64,000 bases of DNA. Origin: Paenibacillus rhizosphaerae (GTDB lineage Bacteria; Bacillota; Bacilli; Paenibacillales; Paenibacillaceae). Below, in pieces: positions 24,923 through 33,089 of the stretch. The notes under the pieces are model-generated. The model did no database searches. It was given only the letters and a program-made list of their open reading frames with translations, and was not told the DNA's origin. Location: contig NZ_JACHXJ010000001.1 in NCBI RefSeq assembly GCF_014192015.1, forward strand, positions 1,736,001 through 1,800,000, in the 5' to 3' direction. Made by a program: the position numbers and the translations under genes. The stretch's first letter is position 1, and each line of letters starts with the position of its first letter.

Positions 24923-25999
24923 CTACAGCTTCTTGACCGATTCGCGTATGACAAGCTGGGTGGACAGCAATACCTTTTTGTAACTGTTGGGCGTATCACT
25001 GCTGCTGCTCTCGAACAATAGCTTTGCCCCCTCGTAACCGAGTTCATCAAAATTCTGCTTGACGGTGCTCAGCGATACTTTGGCGTATTTGGCGCTTTCG
25101 ATGTCATCGAAGCCCATAATGGATACTTGTTCGGGAATCTTGACGCCCCGTTGGGTTAGCTGCTCGATCACTTCTAGCGCCCGCCGGTCGTTCACGCAGA
25201 AAAGTGCGGTCAGCTCGCCTTGTTGAATTTGTCTGCATAGCTTGGAATAGTCCAGATGCCGCTCCAGGTACATCAGTTCGTCAACCGGGGCAAGGGAGGC
25301 ATGAGTCATGGCATTCCGGTAGCCGGTAAACCGATCAACCTCGGTGCTCAAATGAAAATCATAAGCAGCAAACCCGATCTTTTGATGACCTTGGGCAATC
25401 AAATACTCCACGGCTTCGTAGGCGCCGTCATGGTTGTTGCAAGTAATACAATTGACGGGATAGCCGGCAGGAAAACGATCAAGCATGACAAAGGGAATCG
25501 ATTGTCTGCGAATCTCGCTCAAATATCCTTTGGCCAATTCCGGATGGGCGGAATAAATTAGCAGTCCCCGGTTCTCGGATTGGATCAGCTTTTGAATGAC
25601 TTCGCGTTCCTGATCCACGTCGTTTTCCACAAATTCAATGATGAGCTTGCAGTCCTGCTGGTTTACGAACGACTGAATCCCTTTAATGATCTGCATATAC
25701 GAAGCGTCATACATTTCATTGCCGGAAATCATAAATGTTACATAGCTGGATGTTTTATGTACAGAAACGGCCGGATCGGCGACAAAGCTCCCTTTGCCTC
25801 GAATGCGGTAAATGACTCCTTCATTGACCAGCTCCGCCAGCGCCTTCCGCACCGTAATCGAGCTGACATCCAGCAGTTTGGAGAACTCGGATTCGCTCGG
25901 AATTCGGTCATGGGTGCCAAGCTCTTTATTTTCTATTTGCAACAGCACGTAATCCTTCACTAACTGGTACTTGGGCAATGTTGAGTCGTTCTTGCTCAT
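24923..25999 (-). CDS. AraR-type repressor: GntR HTH fused to LacI-type sugar-binding domain
   Basis: This 358-residue protein joins an N-terminal GntR winged helix (residues 8-75: KYQLVKDYVLLQIENKEL, then SSITVRKALAELVNEG) to a LacI/periplasmic-binding-protein-like effector domain (residues 85-355; SIMGFDDIESAKYAKVSLST). This architecture is that of Bacillus AraR, the L-arabinose repressor, and its relatives. Effector and targets are not shown by sequence. It stands alone, convergent with the broken acyltransferase and divergent from the MerR gene. A link with arabinose released by the GH127 enzyme 7 kb away is attractive but unsupported by any operator I could find. Confidence 0.88.
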   Translation of the reverse strand: MSKNDSTLPKYQLVKDYVLLQIENKELGTHDRIPSESEFSKLLDVSSITVRKALAELVNEGVIYRIRGKGSFVADPAVSVHKTSSYVTFMISGNEMYDASYMQIIKGIQSFVNQQDCKLIIEFVENDVDQEREVIQKLIQSENRGLLIYSAHPELAKGYLSEIRRQSIPFVMLDRFPAGYPVNCITCNNHDGAYEAVEYLIAQGHQKIGFAAYDFHLSTEVDRFTGYRNAMTHASLAPVDELMYLERHLDYSKLCRQIQQGELTALFCVNDRRALEVIEQLTQRGVKIPEQVSIMGFDDIESAKYAKVSLSTVKQNFDELGYEGAKLLFESSSSDTPNSYKKVLLSTQLVIRESVKKL

Positions 26000-26127
26000 G
26001 TAGGTTCACCTCTTATAGACATATCCCTAATTATATCGTACATCGGCGTAAAATATATGGTTCTGCGCTGCAAGGTTTGAAACAAGCGGCAAAAGCGCCG
26101 TATGGATGCGGATATATCCAGTAATCC

Positions 26128-26156
26128 TTGTGGGGACGGCACTTAATTCTTATAAT
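26128..26156 (+). promoter_or_regulatory. Promoter upstream of MerR gene
   Basis: TTGTGG (26128-26133), 17 bases, TATAAT (26151-26156). Downstream, between this and the start, the related repeats CTTAAGTTTACGG and TTTTACTTTAAGG (about 26164-26190) could be an autoregulatory site. Confidence 0.5.
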
Positions 26157-26202
26157 ATGGTTACTTAAGTTTACGGTTTTACTTTAAGGAAAGGGACCGT
26201 CC

Positions 26203-26919
26203 ATGGACACAAACTATACGCCGAAGCAAATGGCCACGAGACTTCATGTCAGCACCACCACCTTGCGAAGATATGAAGAACTCGGTTTGGTGCCAGATGT
26301 ACCTCGCACAGCCAGTAACCGGAGATATTACACACCACTTCATGTTCAAGCATTCATTGCTTTACGTGCCTTAATCAAAGGATTCGAAATCCCGGTCAGT
26401 TACGATGTCATGAGTTTGCTAAAAAAAGGGTACGTCGAACAGGCCCTTTGGAAAATCAATCTCCACCAATACAACATTCAGGTAGAGAAACAACGCGTGG
26501 AAGAGATCATGGGCCTGATCCAAAAAACCGACTTCTCCAAGTACAGGAATATCCACGTAACGGAAGAAATGAAGATCGGGGAAGTGGCCGCAATCGCTGG
26601 TGTAAACCCCTCGGCGATCCGGCATTGGGAAAAGGAGGGGCTCATCCGCTCCAAACGGAACCCGGAAAATGGATATCGGGTTTTTACGTCGGGAGAATTA
26701 AAAAAGATCATCGTGCTGAGCAGTCTAAGGAAAACCGTCTATTTTATTGAAAATATGAAGCAGCTCCTTGCCGCTTTAGAGACATCTGATCTCGCCGCGA
26801 TTGAACGCTCTTTCAAGGTGGCTCTGCAAAAGCTGAATGAGCAGTTGAAAAACCAAATGAACGGCATATCCGAAATGATGAGCTACATTGAGCTCCAATC
26901 CTTCTCCGAAGAGAAATAG
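26203..26919 (+). CDS. Double-HTH MerR-family regulator
   Basis: This 238-residue protein contains two MerR-type winged HTH domains. The first is at residues 5-70 (TPKQMATRLHVSTTTLRRYE, then NRRYYTPLHVQ) and the second at about 120-190 (KIGEVAAIAGVNPSAIRHWE, then NGYRVFTSGELKKI). An acidic/coiled tail follows. Normal MerR proteins have one HTH and dimerise through a coiled coil, so tandem HTHs suggest a pseudo-dimer or an unusual operator. An SDR enzyme gene follows on the same strand after 119 bases and is the likely target. Confidence 0.87.
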   Translation: MDTNYTPKQMATRLHVSTTTLRRYEELGLVPDVPRTASNRRYYTPLHVQAFIALRALIKGFEIPVSYDVMSLLKKGYVEQALWKINLHQYNIQVEKQRVEEIMGLIQKTDFSKYRNIHVTEEMKIGEVAAIAGVNPSAIRHWEKEGLIRSKRNPENGYRVFTSGELKKIIVLSSLRKTVYFIENMKQLLAALETSDLAAIERSFKVALQKLNEQLKNQMNGISEMMSYIELQSFSEEK

Positions 26920-27038
26920 GCAAGAATTGAATAGGTATGTTCTAACGATGTCAAACCATCTTTCCCTATAATGAGTACATAAGGTCGGGCATGGGAAAAA
27001 CGGCACGGCCAATACACAATAAAGGGAGAGAATCGGAT

Positions 27039-27776
27039 ATGAGTTTGAATGGAAAAGTTGCCATCGTTACCGGAGCATCGAGAGGGATCGGAAGACAAAT
27101 TGCGTTACAATTGGCAGAAGCCGGCGCGAAGGTGGTCGTTAATTATATCTCGAATGAGGCTAAAGCGGACGAATTGGTGAAATCGATTGAACAGGCTGGT
27201 GGGGAAGCCGCTGCCATCCGCGCCAATGTTGGCAAGCTAAGCGAAGTTGAAGCGTTGTTTACGAAGACGCTGGAGCGGTTCGGACACGTGGATATCTTGG
27301 TTAACAATGCCGGCATTATGGAAGTTGCAACGATAGCGGACGTAACGGAAGAATTGTTCGACCGAAACTTTGACATCAATGTGAAAGGAACGTATTTCGC
27401 TTGCCAGCAAGCAAACCTGCATATGGCGCAAGGCGGGACAATCATCAATTTTTCAACTTCGGTTGCAGGAGCTATGCTCCCGGGTTACAGCATTTACGCG
27501 GCAACCAAGGGTGCCGTCGAACAGATAACCCGTCAATTGGCCAAAGAATTCGGCCCCAAAGGTATCACGATTAACACCATCGCCCCAGGACAAGTAGCCA
27601 CTGAGCTGTTCTTGAACGGAAAATCAGAAGAACTGATCGATTCCTATCGCCGTATGAATGCCTTCGGTCGTCTCGGGGAAGTGGAGGACATCGCGAATGC
27701 GGTCGAGCTGCTGGTCAGCGACAAGTCCCGGTGGATCACGGGGCAGACGATCCGGGTTAACGGCGGTTTCAACTAA
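27039..27776 (+). CDS. SDR-family oxidoreductase
   Basis: This 245-residue classical short-chain dehydrogenase has the NAD(P) motif TGASRGIG, the structural NNAG, the catalytic Ser in NFSTSVAG, and Y-x3-K in YAATKGAVEQ. The C-terminal INTIAPGQVATELF is typical of 3-oxoacyl-ACP reductase-like members. ATG 27039 follows AAAGGGAGAG; a longer frame from 26991 has no ribosome site. A TATAAT box (26967-26972) lies upstream without a good -35, as expected for a MerR-activated promoter. Terminator follows. Confidence 0.9.
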   Translation: MSLNGKVAIVTGASRGIGRQIALQLAEAGAKVVVNYISNEAKADELVKSIEQAGGEAAAIRANVGKLSEVEALFTKTLERFGHVDILVNNAGIMEVATIADVTEELFDRNFDINVKGTYFACQQANLHMAQGGTIINFSTSVAGAMLPGYSIYAATKGAVEQITRQLAKEFGPKGITINTIAPGQVATELFLNGKSEELIDSYRRMNAFGRLGEVEDIANAVELLVSDKSRWITGQTIRVNGGFN

Positions 27777-27820
27777 ATAACGATGTGTCATCTGCGACCG
27801 CGGATGAACCTGGTCATTAT

Positions 27821-27846
27821 AGCTTCCGGCAGCGGGAGCTTTTTTC
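27821..27846 (+). terminator. Intrinsic terminator of SDR gene
   Basis: The stem AGCTTCC/GGGAGCT (one wobble pair) has a 6-base loop and is followed by a run of T. Confidence 0.8.
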
Positions 27847-27967
27847 CTTTGTTTGGTTATACTCATTTTTTAGCTTGTCACAGAGGGTTATAGCGCATAA
27901 CATTTTGGTGTAGCGACTGATATGCTGCATCATGTCTATAACCTAAGCTCAAAGGAGAAAACACCGT

Positions 27968-28882
27968 TTGAATACGAATCAAAAGGCCATCTCGTGCCTT
28001 GAACAAAACAAATACGATGAAGCGCTATCGCTTTTCAAACAGGCCGTAGAAGAATCACGGGATGTTCAATCCTTGAGCAATCTTGCGTGGATCTTTGTGC
28101 ATGAAGAGGAAGATTACGAGGCAGCCTTGGCATTGCTCCAAGAGGCCATTGCTTTGAAACCGGCATCTTATTTTCCATATAATTTGTTAGGTGAGGTTTA
28201 TATCGTTATGGAAAAATGGCAGGAAGCATCGGACATACTGGTCCGATCCTTAGCGATTCAGCCTTCGGAGGAAGCATACAATAACCTAGCCGTCGCGAGG
28301 TATCATTTGGGTGATATTCAGACTGCTGCCGACTATTTTCAGCTTTGTGCACAGCCCTCCGATTATGCGATGTACAGCCATATGAAATGCTTGATCGAGC
28401 TTGGGAGAGCGGAGGAAGCCAAAAGAAAACTGGACGCCTTTTCCGAAGAAGATGAAGAATTTGTCGGCCAGGTCGAAGTGGCGGAATTGTATGTTGAATT
28501 GGACTCCTTTGAGCAGGCCGTTGAATGGTTTGAAAAAGGCTGGAAGTTATACTGGAAGACTCCGGACTGGGTCAGCCGCTTTGTGTACGCTTTACTGAAA
28601 ATCAACAAGGTTGCACGCGCACATGAAGTCCTTAGTGAAGTCATTCAGCAAAAAACTGCGGACATCGGCGACGCGGACAAAGAGGTGTTTGACGACGATT
28701 GGACGGAGGATGAAATAGCTGAGTATTTCCAGAAACTAGCTGATGAACAGAAGACATATGAGGGGCTGCTCCAGCGTATTTCGGCAGGCTATAATCCTCC
28801 CATGAAATATGACACTTCCTTGCGGTCCAGCTGCTACTTGTTTGGATGCGAGCGGCATCATCATCCCGAGTATCATGAATAA
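27968..28882 (+). CDS. Tetratricopeptide-repeat protein
   Basis: This soluble protein of 304 residues is built of helical repeats; TPR-like units are seen from residue 5 (AISCLEQNKYDEALSLFKQA) through about residue 215 (EQAVEWFEKGWKLYWKTPDW). The rest is acidic (DDDWTEDEIAEYFQKLADE). The tail holds a Cys/His-rich stretch (CYLFGCERHHHPEYHE) that might bind a metal. The start is TTG 27968, ten bases after AAGGAG. TPR proteins are protein-interaction scaffolds; no partner is indicated. Confidence 0.85.
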   Translation: MNTNQKAISCLEQNKYDEALSLFKQAVEESRDVQSLSNLAWIFVHEEEDYEAALALLQEAIALKPASYFPYNLLGEVYIVMEKWQEASDILVRSLAIQPSEEAYNNLAVARYHLGDIQTAADYFQLCAQPSDYAMYSHMKCLIELGRAEEAKRKLDAFSEEDEEFVGQVEVAELYVELDSFEQAVEWFEKGWKLYWKTPDWVSRFVYALLKINKVARAHEVLSEVIQQKTADIGDADKEVFDDDWTEDEIAEYFQKLADEQKTYEGLLQRISAGYNPPMKYDTSLRSSCYLFGCERHHHPEYHE

Positions 28883-28918
28883 ATGACAACATGCTTGAAT
28901 AAACGCCAATAGGGCATA

Positions 28919-28950
28919 TTGTTGAAATAGAAACAAAATCTCAATATAAT
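28919..28950 (+). promoter_or_regulatory. marR promoter with overlapping MarR operator
   Basis: TTGAAA (28922-28927), 17 bases, TATAAT (28945-28950). The 19-base motif TTGTTGAAATAGAAACAAA (28919-28937) covers the -35 box and recurs twice before the MFS gene at 29534 and 29562. Confidence 0.75.
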
Positions 28951-28983
28951 AGGATCATGCAACAACGGGCGGGAGGGCGGACC

Positions 28984-29451
28984 ATGAACAAACAAGAACA
29001 GGTTATGTTGGATTTCAGGGACTTATTTAACAAGATGGCTTGGCTTAATAAATCGAAAATGGAAGAGAGCCTTAAGGGGCATAAACCTTCTGAAGTCCAT
29101 TGCATCGAAGCCATTGGAAAAAACGCGGAACCCAACGTCACCAAACTTGCAGAGTCCCTTTATATGACGAGAGGTGCCCTGAGTAAGTTAACGAAGAAGC
29201 TCATGGAGAAAGGCCTGATCGAAAGCTATCAGAAGCCGGATAACAAGAAAGAAATCTATTTTAAGCTTACCAAGCAAGGAGAAGACATTTATAACATTCA
29301 TGAGAAACTGCACCAAGAGTTTCAAGAGCGTGATCAAGCCGTATTTGAGCAGGTAACCGAGGAACAATTTGACAGTATGCTTCGCTTCATCGAAGCGTAT
29401 CGCAGGCATTTAAATGCAGAAATTAAGAAACAGGGCATTGGTATTCATTAA
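28984..29451 (+). CDS. MarR-family transcriptional regulator
   Basis: This 155-residue winged-helix protein has a recognition region TKLAESLYMTRGALSKLTKK and the wing KPDNKKEIYFKLTKQGE. MarR repressors act as dimers released by small aromatic or toxic ligands. ATG 28984 follows GGAGGG. An operator-like 19-mer overlaps its own promoter and two more copies precede the efflux gene downstream, so autorepression plus control of that pump is likely. Confidence 0.92.
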   Translation: MNKQEQVMLDFRDLFNKMAWLNKSKMEESLKGHKPSEVHCIEAIGKNAEPNVTKLAESLYMTRGALSKLTKKLMEKGLIESYQKPDNKKEIYFKLTKQGEDIYNIHEKLHQEFQERDQAVFEQVTEEQFDSMLRFIEAYRRHLNAEIKKQGIGIH

Positions 29452-29487
29452 GTTGGAGCAAATTCGAATAATAAATAGGAAACCACA

Positions 29488-29521
29488 AGCAGTCGGCTCT
29501 ATGGAGCATGGCTGCTTTTTT
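29488..29521 (+). terminator. Intrinsic terminator of marR
   Basis: The outer stem AGCAG/CTGCT and inner stem GCTC/GAGC form a hairpin followed by a T run. It separates marR from the efflux gene, which has its own promoter. Confidence 0.7.
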
Positions 29522-29533
29522 GTTACGAATATT

Positions 29534-29580
29534 TTGTTGACATGGAAACAAATTAGCGTTATTGTTGACAAGGAAACAAA
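29534..29580 (+). promoter_or_regulatory. Two tandem MarR operators and promoter of the MFS pump
   Basis: TTGTTGACATGGAAACAAA (29534-29552) and TTGTTGACAAGGAAACAAA (29562-29580) differ at one base from each other and at two bases each from the copy at marR. TTGACA (29537-29542), 17 bases and TATTGT (29560-29565) give a promoter inside the repeats, so binding would block transcription. Confidence 0.75.
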
Positions 29581-29606
29581 CAACAACCTTCTGAGAGGTG
29601 ATGAAC

Positions 29607-31019
29607 ATGGCAAAAGTTAAAGCCAAGGAATCAGGATTATCCAAAGAAATTCTCATCGCCGCCTGGGCGATTGCCCTTGGAGCCATTGCCCCCATGCTGG
29701 ACTCAACGATGGTGAACATCGCCATCGACCAACTAACTAAGGATTTCAACACGACATTGGATACCGTTCAATGGTCCATTACAGGTTATATTTTAGCCCT
29801 TGCGATTGCAGTTCCTGTATGCGGATGGCTTATGAATACATGTAACGGAAAGAGAATCTTTATTGGAGCGGTGATCGCCTTTGGTGTCATTTCTGTTTTA
29901 GTCGGCGTAAGCTGGGATATTTCCAGCTTCATCTTTTTTCGTTTGCTTCAAGGATTCAGCGCTGGGGTCATTACCACACTCATGCCAACCCTATTGGTTC
30001 AAACCGCAGGTCGGGAAAATGTGGGGAGAGTGATGGCCATCGTCAGCACGCCTATGATTCTTGGACCAATCCTTGGGCCAGTCATCGGGGGCTTTATCGT
30101 TCAAGGCGCATCATGGCATTGGATATTCTTCATCAACGTGTTCATAGTTCTGATTGCTGCGCCCCTGATGATGAAAAAGATTCCCGACTTTGAACCGTTT
30201 GACAAAGACAGTAAACTCGATGTTTTTGGAATTATTGATTTGTCCTTCATGAGTGCGGCATTGATATACGGCATTACGAAAGCAGCGGACCATGCATCCT
30301 TTAACAATCGTGAAACCATCTTGTGGGTTGGCGTGGGTGTTGCGTTAGCCGTCATTTACTTCGTATATAATCGGATCCGAAAAAATCAAACCGTGCTCCC
30401 AGTGAATTTATTTGCGCACAAGAGCTTCACAGCATCGAGTATTGGTTTGTTCTTCGCGAATCTTGCCGTCATGGGTCCGATGATCATCCTGCCGTTGTTC
30501 TTCCAAAACATCCGGCATTTCACGGCCATTGAAGCAGCGCTTGCGTTAATTCCCCAAGGTATCGGGATGCTCGTTACCCGGCCGCTGATCGGAAAAATGA
30601 TTGATCTGATCGGCGCGAAATACGTAGTTCTGGTCAGCCTTGTCATATCGCTTATAGGATCCGTTCCGCTGATCTTTATCACCGGTCAGACAGGTATGAT
30701 CTGGGTTTCCATCGTATTGTTCATCCGGGGTACCAGTTTTGGAGGAATTATGCTTCCGCTTACGAGTGACGCTTATACAGGGCTCGACAGCAAACAACTT
30801 CCGCAAGCAGGTGTCGGGATCAATATGATTGAAAACCTGGGTTCAAGCTTTGGTTCAGCGGTTATCGCAACCGTCGTCGCATCAGCCCTGCGCGGAGTGC
30901 AGCCAACGATAGCCAACGGCTTGAAGGGTTATCATGCAGCATTCTTCGTATCCGCCATTGTCCTTGCGGTCATCTTCATCCCGGGCCTTTTCCTTACCCA
31001 TAAAAAAAGCGCATCATAA
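29607..31019 (+). CDS. MFS drug exporter, DHA2 (EmrB/QacA) family
   Basis: This 470-residue protein has about fourteen membrane helices. Its start resembles EmrB-type pumps (AIALGAIAPMLDSTMVNIAI, DTVQWSITGYILALA), and motif C-like GPILGPVIGGFI is present. It should export drugs or toxic metabolites with proton antiport. ATG 29607 suits the GAGAGG ribosome site better than GTG 29598. Two MarR operators overlap its promoter. A terminator follows. Confidence 0.92.
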   Translation: MAKVKAKESGLSKEILIAAWAIALGAIAPMLDSTMVNIAIDQLTKDFNTTLDTVQWSITGYILALAIAVPVCGWLMNTCNGKRIFIGAVIAFGVISVLVGVSWDISSFIFFRLLQGFSAGVITTLMPTLLVQTAGRENVGRVMAIVSTPMILGPILGPVIGGFIVQGASWHWIFFINVFIVLIAAPLMMKKIPDFEPFDKDSKLDVFGIIDLSFMSAALIYGITKAADHASFNNRETILWVGVGVALAVIYFVYNRIRKNQTVLPVNLFAHKSFTASSIGLFFANLAVMGPMIILPLFFQNIRHFTAIEAALALIPQGIGMLVTRPLIGKMIDLIGAKYVVLVSLVISLIGSVPLIFITGQTGMIWVSIVLFIRGTSFGGIMLPLTSDAYTGLDSKQLPQAGVGINMIENLGSSFGSAVIATVVASALRGVQPTIANGLKGYHAAFFVSAIVLAVIFIPGLFLTHKKSAS

Positions 31020-31045
31020 CGATCATCGCACAGCTTCCATAAGGG

Positions 31046-31073
31046 ACGGATGCCGCCGGGCATTCGTTTTTTT
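31046..31073 (+). terminator. Intrinsic terminator of the MFS gene
   Basis: The stem (ATGCC/GGCAT, extended by CG pairs across a mismatch) has the loop GCC plus a base either side and is followed by seven T. Confidence 0.75.
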
Positions 31074-31262
31074 GTGTGACAAGGGTTCCAGACGGCGGTT
31101 AGCGAATACAGGACAATCATCCGGCGCATAGGCATCTAAGGAAAGACAACGATAAGCCGTTGGAGAAAGGTGGTGATCAGAGCGATCTGAAATAGGAGGA
31201 TTTCATCAAGAACATGGCATGGATAAAGGGAGGAGAGGCCTATCAAACGGTGGAACGACTAT

Positions 31263-33089
31263 TTGCTGAAGACAAAAATGTTTATCGCATTCTCGGCGGT
31301 ATCCCTGTTTATCGTGACGCTGACCTGCCTGATGTTCGACTACAAAAATGTAAGCGATATCAAAAGCCAGACGTTCGCGCTATCGGATACGATTACGAGG
31401 CAGTTCAGCAGGACGTTCGAGCTGTATGTACAGGACATTGAAAAATTATCCGTGTCGATCATCGGGGATTCCATCATCCAAAGCAGCCTGATCGATCATT
31501 ACCACGCAGGCGATCCTGTAATACAGAACGAAATCGAACTCACGATCAACAATCGGCTGTTCACGCATTTACAGTCGCGATCCCAATTGCAGAGCATTTA
31601 CTTATTTACTTTAGACCAAAATGCTTATTTTGTATCGAAAGCCAGCGGACCTAAAGTCAGTTTTCATCTGAAAGATGAAATCTGGTATCCCCGGACAGCC
31701 GAAATTATTAAAAACAAGTTCATTTTGCTTCCCGTCTGTGAGGAAAATACCGGGGGAGACCGCAGGGAGAAGGTCATCTCATTCGTGCGGAACATCAACC
31801 GCATTCCTTACCGGGATATTCTCGCGTATATGAAGATTAACATCAATGTGAACGTTATTAATGACATGCTCGTCATGTCCGATGCCAATGAATTTGAGCG
31901 GAGCATGAGGGTTCTCATCGTTACGGACCAGGGAGACATCGTTTACGATGACAAGGACGAACTGACCGGTAACACCCATTCAGGACTGGGCAAGTCCGCA
32001 TTTCAGAAATCGCCTCACTCGGGGGAACTGACGTGGATGGGTCAGCGATACCTGTACACGATCGAGCATTCGGATTATACCAAATGGAATACGGTTATTC
32101 TTACGCCGAAAGATTTTTTATTGTCCAAGCAGAAGAAATCGCAATATATCCTCGTTCTAGCCGGGCTGCTCGCCACAGTTCTGATCGCCTTCGTTTCTTA
32201 TATTTTATCCCACCAGATTACGATCCCGCTGCGTAACTTGATGAAGAAAATGACGCGGGTCGAACAAGGTGATTTCAGCCAGTACATGGCCGTTACAGGA
32301 AATCACGAAATCAGCAGGCTGAGCCGGATTTACAACAATATGCTGGACAGCATTTCCCGTTTAATCAGCGAAGTGTACGAATCCAAATTGGCGGAGAAAA
32401 ATGCCCAGTTATCGGCGCTGCAGGCGCAGATCAATCCTCATTTTTTGTACAACACGCTGAACATCATGAAATCGATCAGCCGTGTCCGGGGAATCGAGGA
32501 GGTTGCTGAAATGTCGGAATCGCTCGCAGAGCTGTTTCAGTACAGTATGAAAAATTTGCAGCACCCGGTGCCCCTCCGGGAGGAGCTGAACCATATCGAT
32601 AATTACATGAACATCCAGCATCATCGGTTCGGCAGCAGGTTCGAGCTTCACGTGTCCGTCCCTGAGCATCTGCTCCAAGCATCGGTTTTGAAATTAACGA
32701 TTCAGCCGCTGATCGAAAACGCCATGATTCATGGACTGGGAAAAATGAAAGCCGGCGGCAGGATCGAACTTCAGGCTATGCAAAGCGGCGGTTCGTTCGT
32801 CATCGAGGTGTCCGATAACGGCCAAGGCATGGATAAGGAGCAGCTGGAAGAGCTGAGGAATGCACTCCAGCATACTGCACATTCGAGCCGCATTCAAGAC
32901 CAGTCATATGGAATCGGACTCAGCAATATCCGTGAACGGATCCGGCTGTTCTATGGAGCCGAATACGGGATGGAGCTGGAGAGCAGCCAAGGCAGAGGGA
33001 CGACCGTCCGGATCACGCTGCCGTTTACGGATCAAGACAACTGGAATCGGGAGGAGGCTTCGGATGAATATATTTCTGGTGGAGGATGA
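31263..33089 (+). CDS. YesM-type sensor histidine kinase (second locus)
   Basis: This sensor kinase has 608 residues: TM1 at about 5-25 (FIAFSAVSLFIVTLTCLMF), an extracytoplasmic sensor to about residue 295, and TM2 (YILVLAGLLATVLIAFVSYI). A HAMP domain, the phospho-accepting H393 in NPHFLYNTLN, and an HATPase with LIENAMIHG and GIGLSNIRERI follow. The only canonical start is TTG 31263, but it has no nearby ribosome site. The frame is open back to 31227 and reads plausibly as kinase N-terminus (RPIKRWNDYLL), and GGGAGGAG at 31228-31235 points to a start near 31242 (an ATC codon). It overlaps the regulator gene by 26 bases. Confidence 0.9.
   Translation: MLKTKMFIAFSAVSLFIVTLTCLMFDYKNVSDIKSQTFALSDTITRQFSRTFELYVQDIEKLSVSIIGDSIIQSSLIDHYHAGDPVIQNEIELTINNRLFTHLQSRSQLQSIYLFTLDQNAYFVSKASGPKVSFHLKDEIWYPRTAEIIKNKFILLPVCEENTGGDRREKVISFVRNINRIPYRDILAYMKININVNVINDMLVMSDANEFERSMRVLIVTDQGDIVYDDKDELTGNTHSGLGKSAFQKSPHSGELTWMGQRYLYTIEHSDYTKWNTVILTPKDFLLSKQKKSQYILVLAGLLATVLIAFVSYILSHQITIPLRNLMKKMTRVEQGDFSQYMAVTGNHEISRLSRIYNNMLDSISRLISEVYESKLAEKNAQLSALQAQINPHFLYNTLNIMKSISRVRGIEEVAEMSESLAELFQYSMKNLQHPVPLREELNHIDNYMNIQHHRFGSRFELHVSVPEHLLQASVLKLTIQPLIENAMIHGLGKMKAGGRIELQAMQSGGSFVIEVSDNGQGMDKEQLEELRNALQHTAHSSRIQDQSYGIGLSNIRERIRLFYGAEYGMELESSQGRGTTVRITLPFTDQDNWNREEASDEYISGGG

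Noticed and set aside
31214..31441. Short leader peptide gene overlapping the second kinase start
   Set aside because: It has an ATG but runs into the kinase coding region in another frame and resembles no leader peptide.
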